NCBI RefSeq assembly: GCF_002104335.1
Contig: NZ_CP020867.1
Location: 1,463,206-1,527,205 of the forward strand
Direction of reading: 5' to 3'
Origin: Campylobacter cuniculorum DSM 23162 = LMG 24588
Lineage (GTDB): Bacteria > Campylobacterota > Campylobacteria > Campylobacterales > Campylobacteraceae
Length of the DNA stretch: 64,000 nucleotides
Shown here: piece by piece, positions 37,544 through 45,853 of the stretch
How the letters are laid out: each line of letters opens with the position of its first letter
Position numbering within the stretch: the stretch's first letter is position 1
Position numbers and translations under genes: made by a program
Notes under the pieces: generated by a model
Database searches by the model: none
Told to the model about the DNA's origin: nothing
Seen by the model: the letters and a program-made list of their open reading frames with translations, nothing else

Positions 37544-38692
37544 TTAATTTCTCCTTGCATAATCCTCATAAGAAAATTGTTTTATCAATTCAAGCTCACC
37601 TTTTTGATTTAAAAGCATTAAATTTGGGAGTTTTACTCCATTAAAAGTTGTATTTTTGACGATAGAATAATGAATTTGATCTAAAAATACAATTTTATCG
37701 CCGATTTGAAGCTCTTCTTTAAAAGCATATTCACCCATAATATCACCAGCCAAACAGGTATTTCCACCTAGTAAATAAGCCTTTTCGCCTTGTTTTAATT
37801 CTGAAATTTTTTCATTCTCTCTTGTAGCTAAAATTCTAGCACCTAAAATCTCGCTCGTATAAGGCATTATAATAGTATCTGGCATATGTGCCTCGCTTGA
37901 GGTATCTAAAATCGCAATTTGTTTTTCATTTTCAATCAAATCAATCACACTTGCCACCAAAACCCCGCACTGCCAACCCACTGCTTCACCCGGCTCTAAA
38001 TACACTTGTACTCCATATTTATCAGAAAAATTTTTACAAAGTTCGATAAGTTTTTGTGTATTATAGCCCTCTTTGGTGATATGATGTCCCCCGCCGAAAT
38101 TGACCCATTTGACCTTTGAAATATAAAATTTGAATTTATCTTCAAAAACCTTTAAAACCCTCTCCAAAGATTCCGCACTTTCCTCACAAAGACAATGAAA
38201 ATGCAAACCTGAAACCGCATCTAAATTCGCGTTTTTTAAATCTTTGTCTAAAATTCCAAGTCTTGAGTATCTCCCACTTGGATTATAAAGTTCTTTTGGA
38301 GCTACTGAAAATTCAGGATTTAAACGGAGTCCTAAAAACTTATTTTTTGCCTTATTTTTAAATTTTTCAAATTGATTTAAAGAATTAAAGATAATATGAT
38401 TTGAAAGCGAAATGATTTCATCCATCTCATCCTCTTTAAAAGCAGGAGAGTAGGTATGAATTTCCTTATCCATAAATTCTTTAGCCAATTTCGCTTCCCA
38501 AAGCCCACTACAGCTACAACCGCTAAGATATTCTCCTACAATTTTCAAAGCTCTTGAAAATGCAAAACCCTTAAGAGCTACAAGCACTTTAGCCTCGCTT
38601 TTTTCACTTATTTTGGCTAAAAGTTCGCAATTTTTTCTTAATTTATCCTCTTCTAAAATATAAGCAGGAGTTTGTTTTAAATGCTCAAACAT
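37544..38692 (-). CDS. nspC: Carboxynorspermidine/carboxyspermidine decarboxylase
   Basis: 382 residues from the ATG at 38692, chosen for its AAGGAT ribosome site and because family members start with FEHLKQTPAYILEEDKL. A PLP-dependent alanine-racemase-fold decarboxylase that makes spermidine or norspermidine from the carboxy precursor. Seen are the PLP lysine in VLVALKGFAF, the glycine-rich VNFGGGHHITKEGYN, LEPGEAVGW and the LLGGNTCLAGD substrate loop. The partner dehydrogenase is not in the window. It is divergent from moaD. Confidence 0.94.
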   Translation of the reverse strand: MFEHLKQTPAYILEEDKLRKNCELLAKISEKSEAKVLVALKGFAFSRALKIVGEYLSGCSCSGLWEAKLAKEFMDKEIHTYSPAFKEDEMDEIISLSNHIIFNSLNQFEKFKNKAKNKFLGLRLNPEFSVAPKELYNPSGRYSRLGILDKDLKNANLDAVSGLHFHCLCEESAESLERVLKVFEDKFKFYISKVKWVNFGGGHHITKEGYNTQKLIELCKNFSDKYGVQVYLEPGEAVGWQCGVLVASVIDLIENEKQIAILDTSSEAHMPDTIIMPYTSEILGARILATRENEKISELKQGEKAYLLGGNTCLAGDIMGEYAFKEELQIGDKIVFLDQIHYSIVKNTTFNGVKLPNLMLLNQKGELELIKQFSYEDYARRN

Positions 38693-38770
38693 GATTTTAA
38701 TCCTTAAATTTATCTCAATTTTAAAAATAAACATTATAATAATATCAAAAAATTTTTAAAGGAAATTACA

Positions 38771-38992
38771 ATGGTAAAAATCGAATTTTTAGGACCAATT
38801 AATAAAGAAAACATAGAAATTCAAGCCCATTCTTTAAAAGAACTTAAAGAATTTTTAAAGCAAGATGAGAGTTTGCAAGAATGGCTTGGTCTTTGTGCGG
38901 TGGCTTTAAACGATAAAATCATTTTTGATGAAAATCAACCCCTAAAAAGTGGAGATAAAATAGCACTTTTACCTCCTGTTTGTGGCGGATGA
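38771..38992 (+). CDS. moaD: Molybdopterin synthase sulfur carrier MoaD
   Basis: 73 residues, ubiquitin-like fold, ending in the required Gly-Gly (LLPPVCGG) whose C-terminus becomes the thiocarboxylate. It supplies sulfur for molybdopterin. AAAGGAAA ribosome site before the ATG. It is followed directly by moaE, and both lie 8 kb from the fdh molybdoenzyme. Confidence 0.95.
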   Translation: MVKIEFLGPINKENIEIQAHSLKELKEFLKQDESLQEWLGLCAVALNDKIIFDENQPLKSGDKIALLPPVCGG

Positions 38993-38995
38993 TTG

Positions 38996-39433
38996 ATGTT
39001 TGAACTCTACAAGGGAAATTTAGATATAGCAAAAATTTATAGTCGATGGTATGATTATGCAAAAGACCAAAATTGCGGAGCTTTGATTACTTTTTGTGGG
39101 ATTGTGCGGGCTGAAGAGGATATTGAGGCTTTGAGTTTTGATATTTATCAACCCTTGCTTAAAACTTGGTTTGAAGAATGGCAAAAAAGGGTGGAAAAGG
39201 ATAAGATTAAATTAATGTTTGCCCATTCTATTGGTGCGGTTAAAATCCATCAAAGTTCTTATTTGGCTGGAGTGTTAAGCAAACAAAGAAAATTAGGACT
39301 TCAACTCATCAACGATTTTGTGGAGGATTTTAAAGCAAATGCTCCAATTTGGAAATATGATATCATCGAAGGTAAAAAAATCTACGCGAAAGAACGTTCT
39401 TGCAAACTTCGCGGTGCAGGAATTTTAAACTAA
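38996..39433 (+). CDS. moaE: Molybdopterin synthase catalytic subunit MoaE
   Basis: 145 residues from the ATG at 38996, three bases after the moaD stop; an in-frame TTG at 38993 is the less likely start. Seen are CGALITFCGIVRAEE, a conserved MLFAHSIGAVKIHQ-like stretch (MFAHSIGAVKIHQSSY) and the C-terminal PIWKYDIIEG with the lysine contacting substrate. It inserts two sulfurs into precursor Z. Same operon as moaD and moeA. Confidence 0.94.
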   Translation: MFELYKGNLDIAKIYSRWYDYAKDQNCGALITFCGIVRAEEDIEALSFDIYQPLLKTWFEEWQKRVEKDKIKLMFAHSIGAVKIHQSSYLAGVLSKQRKLGLQLINDFVEDFKANAPIWKYDIIEGKKIYAKERSCKLRGAGILN

Positions 39434-39442
39434 GGATTTAAA

Positions 39443-40636
39443 ATGGCTTTAATGTCTTATGAAAAAAGTTTAGAAATTTTAAAATCTCATCTTAATCCCT
39501 ATGAAAAGATAGAAAAAATTGCTTTAACGCAATGCTTAGGACGCATCTTAGCACAAGAAATTAAAGCTCCTAAAAATCACCCTGAATTTAAGACTTCAGC
39601 AATGGACGGCTATGCCCTTAAATTTGAAGATCAAAGTAAGGCTCTAACCCTTTTAGGAAGCACTCCTGCTGGGACTATGCCACAATTTTGTATCAAAGAA
39701 GCACAATGTGTTAAAACCTTTACAGGTTCATTGATGAGTGAGGGAAGTGATACCTTAGTTCCTGTTGAAAATGTGGAGATAAAAGGGAATCAAATTTGCG
39801 TCAAAGAAGCTGTAAAAAAAGGTTTTGCGGTAAGAGAAATTGGAGAAAATTACAAAGAAGGCGAAATTTTACTCAAAAAAGGCACAAAGCTTGATTATAG
39901 TGAGATTGCTCTTTTGGCTGAACTCGGTTTTTTTCATATCAGTGTTTTTATCAAGCCTGTTGTTGGGATTTTAAGCAGTGGAAATGAAATCAAAGATTTA
40001 GGAGAAACTTTAGAAAATCCTGCTCAAATTCGCTCTTCAAATCATATTGCTTTAGCAAATTTAGCTCAAAAATTAGTTTGCAAAAGTGTGGTTTTTCCTC
40101 TTTTAAAAGACGATGAAAAACAAAGCAAAAAAGCCTTAGAAAATGCCTTAGAAAGTTGCGATATTTTAATCACCACAGGGGGCGTTTCTATGGGGGATTT
40201 TGATTTTTTGAAAAAAGCTGTAAGAGAATATGCAATCATCATCGACAAAGTGGATATAAAACCCGGAAGGCATATAAAAATTGCCTCGTTTAAAAATAAA
40301 TTCATCGTTGCTTTGCCGGGTTTTCCATATTCTGCTATGGTCATGTTTAATCTTTATGTCAGAGAAATTCTAAATTTTTGGCTTTTACAAAAAAAAGATT
40401 ATATTTGTCAAGCTTTTTTGTGTGATTCTTATATGAAAAAAACGCCTTATTTAGAATTTGTTGCTTGTAATATTTATTTTGAAAATGGACGTATTTTAGC
40501 AAATTTAAAAGGTAAAAAAGACGGCTCAAGTGCAATCATTAATAATCTTAACCACAAATCCGCCTTAATGATGGTGCCAAAAGAATGCACAAGTTTAAAA
40601 GATGGGGATTTAGTGGATATAATTTTTATGCCTTAA
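39443..40636 (+). CDS. moeA: Molybdopterin molybdenumtransferase MoeA
   Basis: 397 residues. Blocks seen: FKTSAMDGYAL (about 50-60), GSTPAGTMPQ, TGSLMSEGSDTLVPVENV, the SSGNEI segment, TTGGVSMGDFDFLK (about 237-250) with the molybdate-site residues, and LPGFPYSAMVMFNL. It inserts molybdate into adenylated molybdopterin, giving the cofactor for formate dehydrogenase and other enzymes. It follows moaE by 9 nt. The MerR gene follows by 20 nt. Confidence 0.95.
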   Translation: MALMSYEKSLEILKSHLNPYEKIEKIALTQCLGRILAQEIKAPKNHPEFKTSAMDGYALKFEDQSKALTLLGSTPAGTMPQFCIKEAQCVKTFTGSLMSEGSDTLVPVENVEIKGNQICVKEAVKKGFAVREIGENYKEGEILLKKGTKLDYSEIALLAELGFFHISVFIKPVVGILSSGNEIKDLGETLENPAQIRSSNHIALANLAQKLVCKSVVFPLLKDDEKQSKKALENALESCDILITTGGVSMGDFDFLKKAVREYAIIIDKVDIKPGRHIKIASFKNKFIVALPGFPYSAMVMFNLYVREILNFWLLQKKDYICQAFLCDSYMKKTPYLEFVACNIYFENGRILANLKGKKDGSSAIINNLNHKSALMMVPKECTSLKDGDLVDIIFMP

Positions 40637-40656
40637 TTTAAAATCAAGGAAAGAAA

Positions 40657-41121
40657 ATGCTTTATACGATTAAACAAGTGAGTAAGATGACTAAAATTAG
40701 TGAACATACTATAAGATTTTGGGCAAAAAAGGGACTTTTTACCCATTTGCAAAGGGATAAAAACGGCGTGAGGTATTTTGATAAACAAGATTTGCAACTT
40801 GTCTCTTTGGTGCATTGTTTTAGGGAATTAGAGCTTGGTTTAGATGAGATTAAGCATTATCTCAATCTATGCTTATTAGGCGATGAAACCTTAGAACAAA
40901 GGTGTGAATTTATTAAAAAACAAAGGGATAAAGTTAAGAATATCTTGCAAGATTACTCAAAAATTTTAAAAAGATTAGACGATAAAGTTAAAATTTATGA
41001 AAAAGACATAGAAAGAAAACGAGATAGTTTCAATCCTTATAATAAAAATTATGTGGGTAAGGATTTTTACAGAGGTGAAAATCAAAATTATAAAGGAAAA
41101 AATTTCAATAAAAAAACTTAA
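40657..41121 (+). CDS. MerR-family regulator, NmlR/AdhR-like
   Basis: 154 residues. MerR winged helix at the N-terminus: MLYTIKQVSKMTKISEHTIR, then FWAKKGL and RDKNGVRYFDKQDL, followed by the long dimerisation helix (about 80-120). Cys54 lies in LVHCFRELELGLDEI, the same place as the redox/electrophile-sensing cysteine of NmlR and AdhR regulators; Cys72 and Cys82 are further candidates. The C-terminal 30 residues are Asn/Lys/Tyr-rich and probably disordered. It is the last gene after moeA and precedes two copies of a 19-bp-spacer MerR-type promoter, its likely targets. Confidence 0.88.
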   Translation: MLYTIKQVSKMTKISEHTIRFWAKKGLFTHLQRDKNGVRYFDKQDLQLVSLVHCFRELELGLDEIKHYLNLCLLGDETLEQRCEFIKKQRDKVKNILQDYSKILKRLDDKVKIYEKDIERKRDSFNPYNKNYVGKDFYRGENQNYKGKNFNKKT

Positions 41122-41190
41122 AATATCATTTTATCTTCATATTTTTCTTCATAAAATCACTCTTTTTTTGTAATTTTTTTGTAAAAAAAC

Positions 41191-41221
41191 TTGACTTAGA
41201 GTCGCTCTAATGTTGTATAAT
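41191..41221 (+). promoter_or_regulatory. MerR-type promoter/operator, copy 1
   Basis: TTGACT (41191-41196) and TATAAT (41216-41221) are separated by 19 bp, the long spacer typical of MerR-activated promoters. Between them lies a perfect dyad TTAGAG-TCG-CTCTAA (41196-41210). It is 112 bp before the MFS gene. An identical copy lies at 42508-42538. Activation by the upstream MerR protein is inferred. Confidence 0.85.
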
Positions 41222-41332
41222 TCTAGCTTTTAAAAAAGGATTGAGAATTTTTTACTTAATTTTTAAAATATTCTTAATTTTATTTCGTGCGATTTCACAA
41301 AGCGAAAACAAAAAATTGAGTAGGGAGAAAAA

Positions 41333-42511
41333 ATGCCACACAAAAATAATAATCTTTTATTATTTATCCTCTGTTTGGGTGTCTTTGGAATTCTTAGCAC
41401 AGAGCTTGGAATGATGGGTATTATACCTATAGTTTCGCAAAAATTTAACATTTCCACTGCTGATGCAGGTTGGACTTTGAGTGTTTTTGCTTTAACAATA
41501 ACCCTTTGTGCACCTATTGTTCCTTTACTTTGTTCAGGTTTTAATAAAAAGAAATTGATGGTCGTATCTTTAGCTGTTTTTTCACTCAGTTCTTTAGCCT
41601 GTATTTTTGCTAAGGATTTTTGGCTTTTACTTGTTTTAAGGGCAAGTGCTGCATTTTTTCATCCTATTTATATCGCTTTGGCTCTTAATATCGCAAACAG
41701 CTGCGTTGATGACCCAAAAGAAGCACCAAAGGCTGTGGCAAAGGTTTTTGCAGGAGTTTCTGCGGGTATGGTTTTAGGTGTGCCGATTACAAGTTATTTA
41801 GGCGGAGAATTTTGCTTTGAAGCGGCGATGGGCTTTTTCTTTGTTATTAACACCTTAACTCTTTTCGCAACGATATTTTTCGTGCCTCAACTCCAAAGAA
41901 GTCAAAAAATTCAATTCGCTCATCAATTTAAAATTTTAAAAGAGCCTTTATTGTGGAGTTCTATCATTGCTGTGGTTTGTTTAAATGGTGGGATATGGGG
42001 ATTTTATGGCTATGTGTCTGATTTTTTGTATCAAATTTCAAATATGGATTTTACTCATATCAGCACAACGCTTTTTATTTACGGGACCTCAAATATCATT
42101 GGCAATATCATCGCAGGAAAGACTTTGGTAAAAAATGCAGATTTTACGCTTAAATTCACTCCTTTTATAATGATTTTATTCTATGCTGTGATTTTTATGA
42201 ATGCAACTGAAATTTGGATTTTAATCGCTGTGATATTTTTGCTTGGAATTTTAGGCGGGATTATGAATAATGCAGCACATTTTATGATTGCTCATCCTTA
42301 CCCACATGCTGCTGAATTGACAAATGGTTTATTTTTATCCGTAGCGAATATAGGGCTTTTTGTTGGGACAAATGTCTGTGGATTTTTTATCACTTTTTGG
42401 AACACAAGATATATTGCTATTGCGGCGATTTTACTGATTTTAGCTGGAATTTTAAGTATTTTTATACGCTCTCAATTTGAAAAAATGAATCAAATTGCAC
42501 AAAAAACTTGA
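41333..42511 (+). CDS. MFS transporter, drug/solute efflux type
   Basis: 392 residues with 12 hydrophobic segments. Major facilitator of the AraJ/Bcr/sugar-efflux-like group: the N-terminal LCLGVFGILSTELGMMGIIP, the loop after helix 2 (SVFALTITLCAPIVPLL), and GVSAGMVLGVPITSYLGG in helix 5 (antiporter motif C-like). It probably exports a small toxic compound. AGGGAG ribosome site before the ATG. Its stop codon lies within the -35 of the second MerR-type promoter. The substrate cannot be inferred. Confidence 0.87.
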   Translation: MPHKNNNLLLFILCLGVFGILSTELGMMGIIPIVSQKFNISTADAGWTLSVFALTITLCAPIVPLLCSGFNKKKLMVVSLAVFSLSSLACIFAKDFWLLLVLRASAAFFHPIYIALALNIANSCVDDPKEAPKAVAKVFAGVSAGMVLGVPITSYLGGEFCFEAAMGFFFVINTLTLFATIFFVPQLQRSQKIQFAHQFKILKEPLLWSSIIAVVCLNGGIWGFYGYVSDFLYQISNMDFTHISTTLFIYGTSNIIGNIIAGKTLVKNADFTLKFTPFIMILFYAVIFMNATEIWILIAVIFLLGILGGIMNNAAHFMIAHPYPHAAELTNGLFLSVANIGLFVGTNVCGFFITFWNTRYIAIAAILLILAGILSIFIRSQFEKMNQIAQKT

Positions 42512-42538
42512 CTTAGAGTCGCTCTAATGTTGTATAAT
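42508..42538 (+). promoter_or_regulatory. MerR-type promoter/operator, copy 2
   Basis: Identical to copy 1: TTGACT at 42508-42513, dyad TTAGAG-TCG-CTCTAA at 42513-42527, TATAAT at 42533-42538, 19-bp spacer. The identity extends over 38 bp including six upstream A. The -35 overlaps the MFS stop codon. It lies 30 bp before the cupin gene and would drive cupin, aldo/keto reductase and alcohol dehydrogenase. Confidence 0.85.
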
Positions 42539-42568
42539 ATTTAAAAAATTTAAATCAAAGGAGAAAAG

Positions 42569-43048
42569 ATGTTTCAATTTTTAAAATCTTATTTGTTTGC
42601 TTGTTGTATTGTTGCAAGTGGTGCAGCAATAGAAACTCAAAGCATAGAAAAACAAGGTTCTCATCCAAATTTTAAAGGAGATAATAAAATTTTTAGCGGT
42701 GAAGTGAAAGTTTCTATGCTGTTTGACAATAAACAATGGCGTAATTTTGGCGGAGCCTTAGTTGAATTTAGTCCCCATGCTAGGAGTGCGTGGCACACTC
42801 ATCCTAATGGACAAACTTTAATCGTAACTGAAGGTGAGATTATCACTCAAGTTCAAGGAGAAAAAGCAAGCATTGCTAAAAAAGGTGATGTGATTTCTTG
42901 TCCTCCGGACATTAAACATTGGCATGGAGCAAGGAATTCTAAGGCGGCTCATATCGCACTAACAGGTTATAAAGAAGGTAAAAATGTCGAATGGCTCGAA
43001 CTTGTAAGCGATGAGGAATATCAAAAAGCTTTAAAAGAAACAGAATAG
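42569..43048 (+). CDS. Exported cupin protein
   Basis: 159 residues. Signal-like hydrophobic start (FLKSYLFACCIVASGAA), then a single cupin barrel with both motifs: WHTHPNGQTLIVTEGE (metal His, His, Glu) and PPDIKHWHGA. It resembles the small cupins related to mandelonitrile lyase or carboxymuconolactone-type enzymes often found beside aldo/keto reductases. AAGGAGAAA ribosome site. It is first gene of a unit with two oxidoreductases that carry Tat signals, so the three may work together in the periplasm. Activity unknown. Confidence 0.82.
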   Translation: MFQFLKSYLFACCIVASGAAIETQSIEKQGSHPNFKGDNKIFSGEVKVSMLFDNKQWRNFGGALVEFSPHARSAWHTHPNGQTLIVTEGEIITQVQGEKASIAKKGDVISCPPDIKHWHGARNSKAAHIALTGYKEGKNVEWLELVSDEEYQKALKETE

Positions 43049-43065
43049 TTTTGAGGAAATTCAAG

Positions 43066-43950
43066 ATGAAAAGACGGGATTTTTTAAAAAAATCAGCTAA
43101 ATTCGCCGGGGTTTTGAGTGTTTTAGGCACTCATACGCTCTTTGCGGAAAATGGAGAAAAAATGCAAATGATGACTTTAAATAATGGTGTAAAAATGCCT
43201 GCACTTGGACTTGGAACTTATGCTTTGCGTGGAAAAGAATGCGAAAGGGCAATCAAAGATGCTTTAGAATGCGGATACAGGCTCTTTGATACCGCACAAA
43301 TGTATGCAAATCAAAGAGAAATAGGAAATGCCATCAAGCAAATGCCTAGAAAAGAGCTTTTTTTGGAAACTAAAATTTCTCAAAATGCGAGTTTTTCAGA
43401 GGCAAAAAATATCATTCACAGAGCCTTAGATGAGCTGCAAACTGATTATCTTGATTTGCTTTTAATTCATGATAATTATTCTAGAAGTAAAGAAATCTAT
43501 GAAGCTATGCAAGAAGCCTACAAACAAGGGCTTATCAAGGCTCTTGGAATTTCAAATTTCAATGCAAATGCTTACGCTTTATTCATTAAAGAAGTTGAAA
43601 TTATGCCAACAATCAATCAATGTCAAACACATTTATTTTATCAGCAAAAGGCTTTAAGAGCTGCTATGAAAGAAACAATTTTGCAAAGCTGGAGTCCTTT
43701 TATAGCGGGAAGAAAAGAAGTGTTTGAAAATGATTTAGTGCAAAATTTAAGTAAAAAATATGGAAAAACTCCTGCTCAAATCATTTTGCGTTTTTTAAAT
43801 GAAGAAAATATTGCTCTTATCCCTAAAACATCACGCAAAGAAAGAATGAAAGAAAATTTAGATATTTTTGATTTTACTTTAGAGACGCAAGATAGAGAAA
43901 ATTTAAGAAAACTTGACCAAAATAAGAGCTATTTTTCTTGGGTGGATTGA
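43066..43950 (+). CDS. Aldo/keto reductase with Tat signal
   Basis: 294 residues from the ATG at 43066, 13 nt after GAGGAAA; TTG at 43051 is the other option. The N-terminus is a twin-arginine signal: MKRRDFLKKSAKFAGVLSVL and a hydrophobic stretch to about residue 27. The enzyme domain has the AKR tetrad: Asp in FDTAQMYAN, Tyr in the same block, Lys in LETKIS and His in LLLIHDN, and the NADPH-binding PKTSRKERMKENL. It reduces aldehydes or ketones, here probably after export in folded form. It overlaps the next gene's maximal frame but precedes its chosen start by 17 nt. Confidence 0.87.
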   Translation: MKRRDFLKKSAKFAGVLSVLGTHTLFAENGEKMQMMTLNNGVKMPALGLGTYALRGKECERAIKDALECGYRLFDTAQMYANQREIGNAIKQMPRKELFLETKISQNASFSEAKNIIHRALDELQTDYLDLLLIHDNYSRSKEIYEAMQEAYKQGLIKALGISNFNANAYALFIKEVEIMPTINQCQTHLFYQQKALRAAMKETILQSWSPFIAGRKEVFENDLVQNLSKKYGKTPAQIILRFLNEENIALIPKTSRKERMKENLDIFDFTLETQDRENLRKLDQNKSYFSWVD

Positions 43951-43967
43951 TAAAAAAGGATGCATTG

Positions 43968-45161
43968 ATGAAAGATATACAAAGAAGAAAATTTTTAAAA
44001 AATTCAGCTAAAATCACCGGAGGCTTAGCCGCAATGGGGTTTGCAGCTTATCCTCTTTTTGCTCATACTTCTTCAAAGTTTGTTTTTAAAGAAGGTGAAA
44101 GAATTCCTGCTAAAGGCTACGCGGCTTTTAGTAAAGAATGGAATTTTAAACCTTTTTCTTTTACGCGACATCCTTTGGGAGAAAACGATATTTTAATACA
44201 AATACAATACACTGGAATTTGCCATAGTGATTTACACGCTGTTAAAGGTGATCATGCTATGCCAAACTATCCTATGGTTCCCGGACATGAGATTGTAGGC
44301 GAGGTTGTAGCTGTTGGAAAAAAGGTGAGTAAGTTTAAAATCGGGGATTATGCCGGAGTTGGTTGTATGGTGAATTCTTGTGGTGAATGCGAGGCTTGCA
44401 AACAAAGCAAAGAGCAATATTGTATGAATGCAAAAACCATCTTTACCTATAACAGCAAAGATGTTTTTCATAATAATGAAATCACTTACGGAGGATATTC
44501 TAATAATATTGTTTTAAGTGAAAAATTTGCAATCAAAATTCCAAAAAATGCTGAGATTGAAAAAGTCGCACCTTTGCTTTGTGCAGGAATTACAACTTAT
44601 TCTCCTATAAAATTCAGTCGCGTTAAAAAAGGTGATAAAGTTGCTGTAGCTGGTGTTGGTGGTTTAGGGCATATGGCTTTACAATATATGGTTGCTTTGG
44701 GGGCAGAAGTAACTTGTTTTGATATTTTACCAAGTAAAAAAGAAGCTTGTTTAAAACTTGGAGCTAAAGAATTTATAGATGTTAAAAGTGAAGAATTTAA
44801 AAACATTGCAAATCGATTTGATTTTATCATTTCAACGATTCCGTATTATTATGATTTAAACGATTATCATAAAATGCTAAAATTTGGCGGAGAAATGGCA
44901 ATTGTGGGCTTACCTGCATCTAAAGAATCGCCTCACTTCGATACAAATCGCTTTATCTGGCAATTTCAAAATAAAAAAATCTACACTTCTTTAATCGGAG
45001 GCATTAAGGAGACTCAAGAAATGCTTGATTATTCAGTTCAAAATAAAATTTATCCAAAAATTGAACTTATCTCTATACAAGAGCTTAATGAAGCTTATCA
45101 AAAAATTGCTAAGGGTGAAGCAGATTTTAGGTTTGTCATCGATATGAAAAGCTTAGATTAA
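43968..45161 (+). CDS. Zinc alcohol dehydrogenase with Tat signal
   Basis: 397 residues from the ATG at 43968 (AAAAGGAT ribosome site). Tat signal RRKFLKNSAKITGGLAAMG. The medium-chain, cinnamyl-alcohol-dehydrogenase-like body has the catalytic zinc Cys in GICHSDLHAVKGDH, PGHEIVGEV, the structural zinc cysteines in CGECEACKQSKEQYC, and the Rossmann GVGGLGHMALQY. It reduces aldehydes with NADPH in known relatives. Last gene of the unit, followed by a hairpin terminator. A Tat-exported NADPH enzyme is unusual because the periplasm lacks free NADPH. Confidence 0.9.
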   Translation: MKDIQRRKFLKNSAKITGGLAAMGFAAYPLFAHTSSKFVFKEGERIPAKGYAAFSKEWNFKPFSFTRHPLGENDILIQIQYTGICHSDLHAVKGDHAMPNYPMVPGHEIVGEVVAVGKKVSKFKIGDYAGVGCMVNSCGECEACKQSKEQYCMNAKTIFTYNSKDVFHNNEITYGGYSNNIVLSEKFAIKIPKNAEIEKVAPLLCAGITTYSPIKFSRVKKGDKVAVAGVGGLGHMALQYMVALGAEVTCFDILPSKKEACLKLGAKEFIDVKSEEFKNIANRFDFIISTIPYYYDLNDYHKMLKFGGEMAIVGLPASKESPHFDTNRFIWQFQNKKIYTSLIGGIKETQEMLDYSVQNKIYPKIELISIQELNEAYQKIAKGEADFRFVIDMKSLD

Positions 45162-45183
45162 ATTGAAATGAATATAAAAAACA

Positions 45184-45209
45184 ATTTAACCCCTTTATCG
45201 GGGTTAAAT
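45184..45209 (+). terminator. Terminator after alcohol dehydrogenase
   Basis: ATTTAACCCC pairs with GGGGTTAAAT around the loop TTTATC: a perfect 10-bp stem, 22 bp after the stop. The tail ATTTAAAA is only moderately T-rich. It would end the MerR-controlled unit before msrA. Confidence 0.75.
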
Positions 45210-45304
45210 ATTTAAAAATACAATAAAATCTTGCTCAATATTTAGAATTTTAATTGATTTAAAATTTTATTCTATACTTCTTTTATTTTAATAAGGAAAA
45301 TAAA

Positions 45305-45853
45305 ATGAAAAGAATTTTACTAGGAGTGATTTTCATGCTAAGTATGGCAAATGCTACACAAAAAAGCATTATTTTAGGTGGAGGTTGTTTTTGGTGCGTC
45401 GAAGCAGTTTTTGAAAATGTGCAAGGTGTAACTCACACTGAAGTGGGATACAGCGGAGGTAAAGACAATCCGAGCTATGAAAGTGTTTCTAGAGGAGATG
45501 GGAATATAGAAGTTGCGAAAATTGATTTTGATGAAAAACAAATTTCTTTAGAAAAAATTTTAGAAATCTTTTTTAAAATGCACGATCCTACAAGTGTAGA
45601 TAAACAAGGTGCTGATGTGGGGATACAATATCGTTCAGCAATTTTTTATGAAAATGAAGAGGATAAAAAAAGCATTGAAGATTTTTTAAACAAACAGCAA
45701 GAAAATTATTCTTTGCCGATTGTTACAAAGCTTTATAAGCTCAAAAAATACTACAAAGCTGAAGATTATCATCAACATTATTTCAAAAAAAATCCCAATA
45801 ATTCTTATTGCCGTTTTGTGATTGCACCAAAGATTAAAAAAATACAAGAATGA
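45305..45853 (+). CDS. msrA: Peptide methionine sulfoxide reductase MsrA, exported
   Basis: 182 residues. Hydrophobic signal-like start ([15 protein letters not shown]), then the MsrA domain with the catalytic Cys in [36 protein letters not shown] and EDYHQHYF. It repairs oxidised methionine (S-form). The signal suggests a periplasmic enzyme, unlike the usual cytoplasmic MsrA. AAGGAAAA ribosome site. Stands alone between the alcohol dehydrogenase unit and an 813-bp gap. Confidence 0.95.
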   Translation: MKRILLGVIFMLSMANATQKSIILGGGCFWCVEAVFENVQGVTHTEVGYSGGKDNPSYESVSRGDGNIEVAKIDFDEKQISLEKILEIFFKMHDPTSVDKQGADVGIQYRSAIFYENEEDKKSIEDFLNKQQENYSLPIVTKLYKLKKYYKAEDYHQHYFKKNPNNSYCRFVIAPKIKKIQE

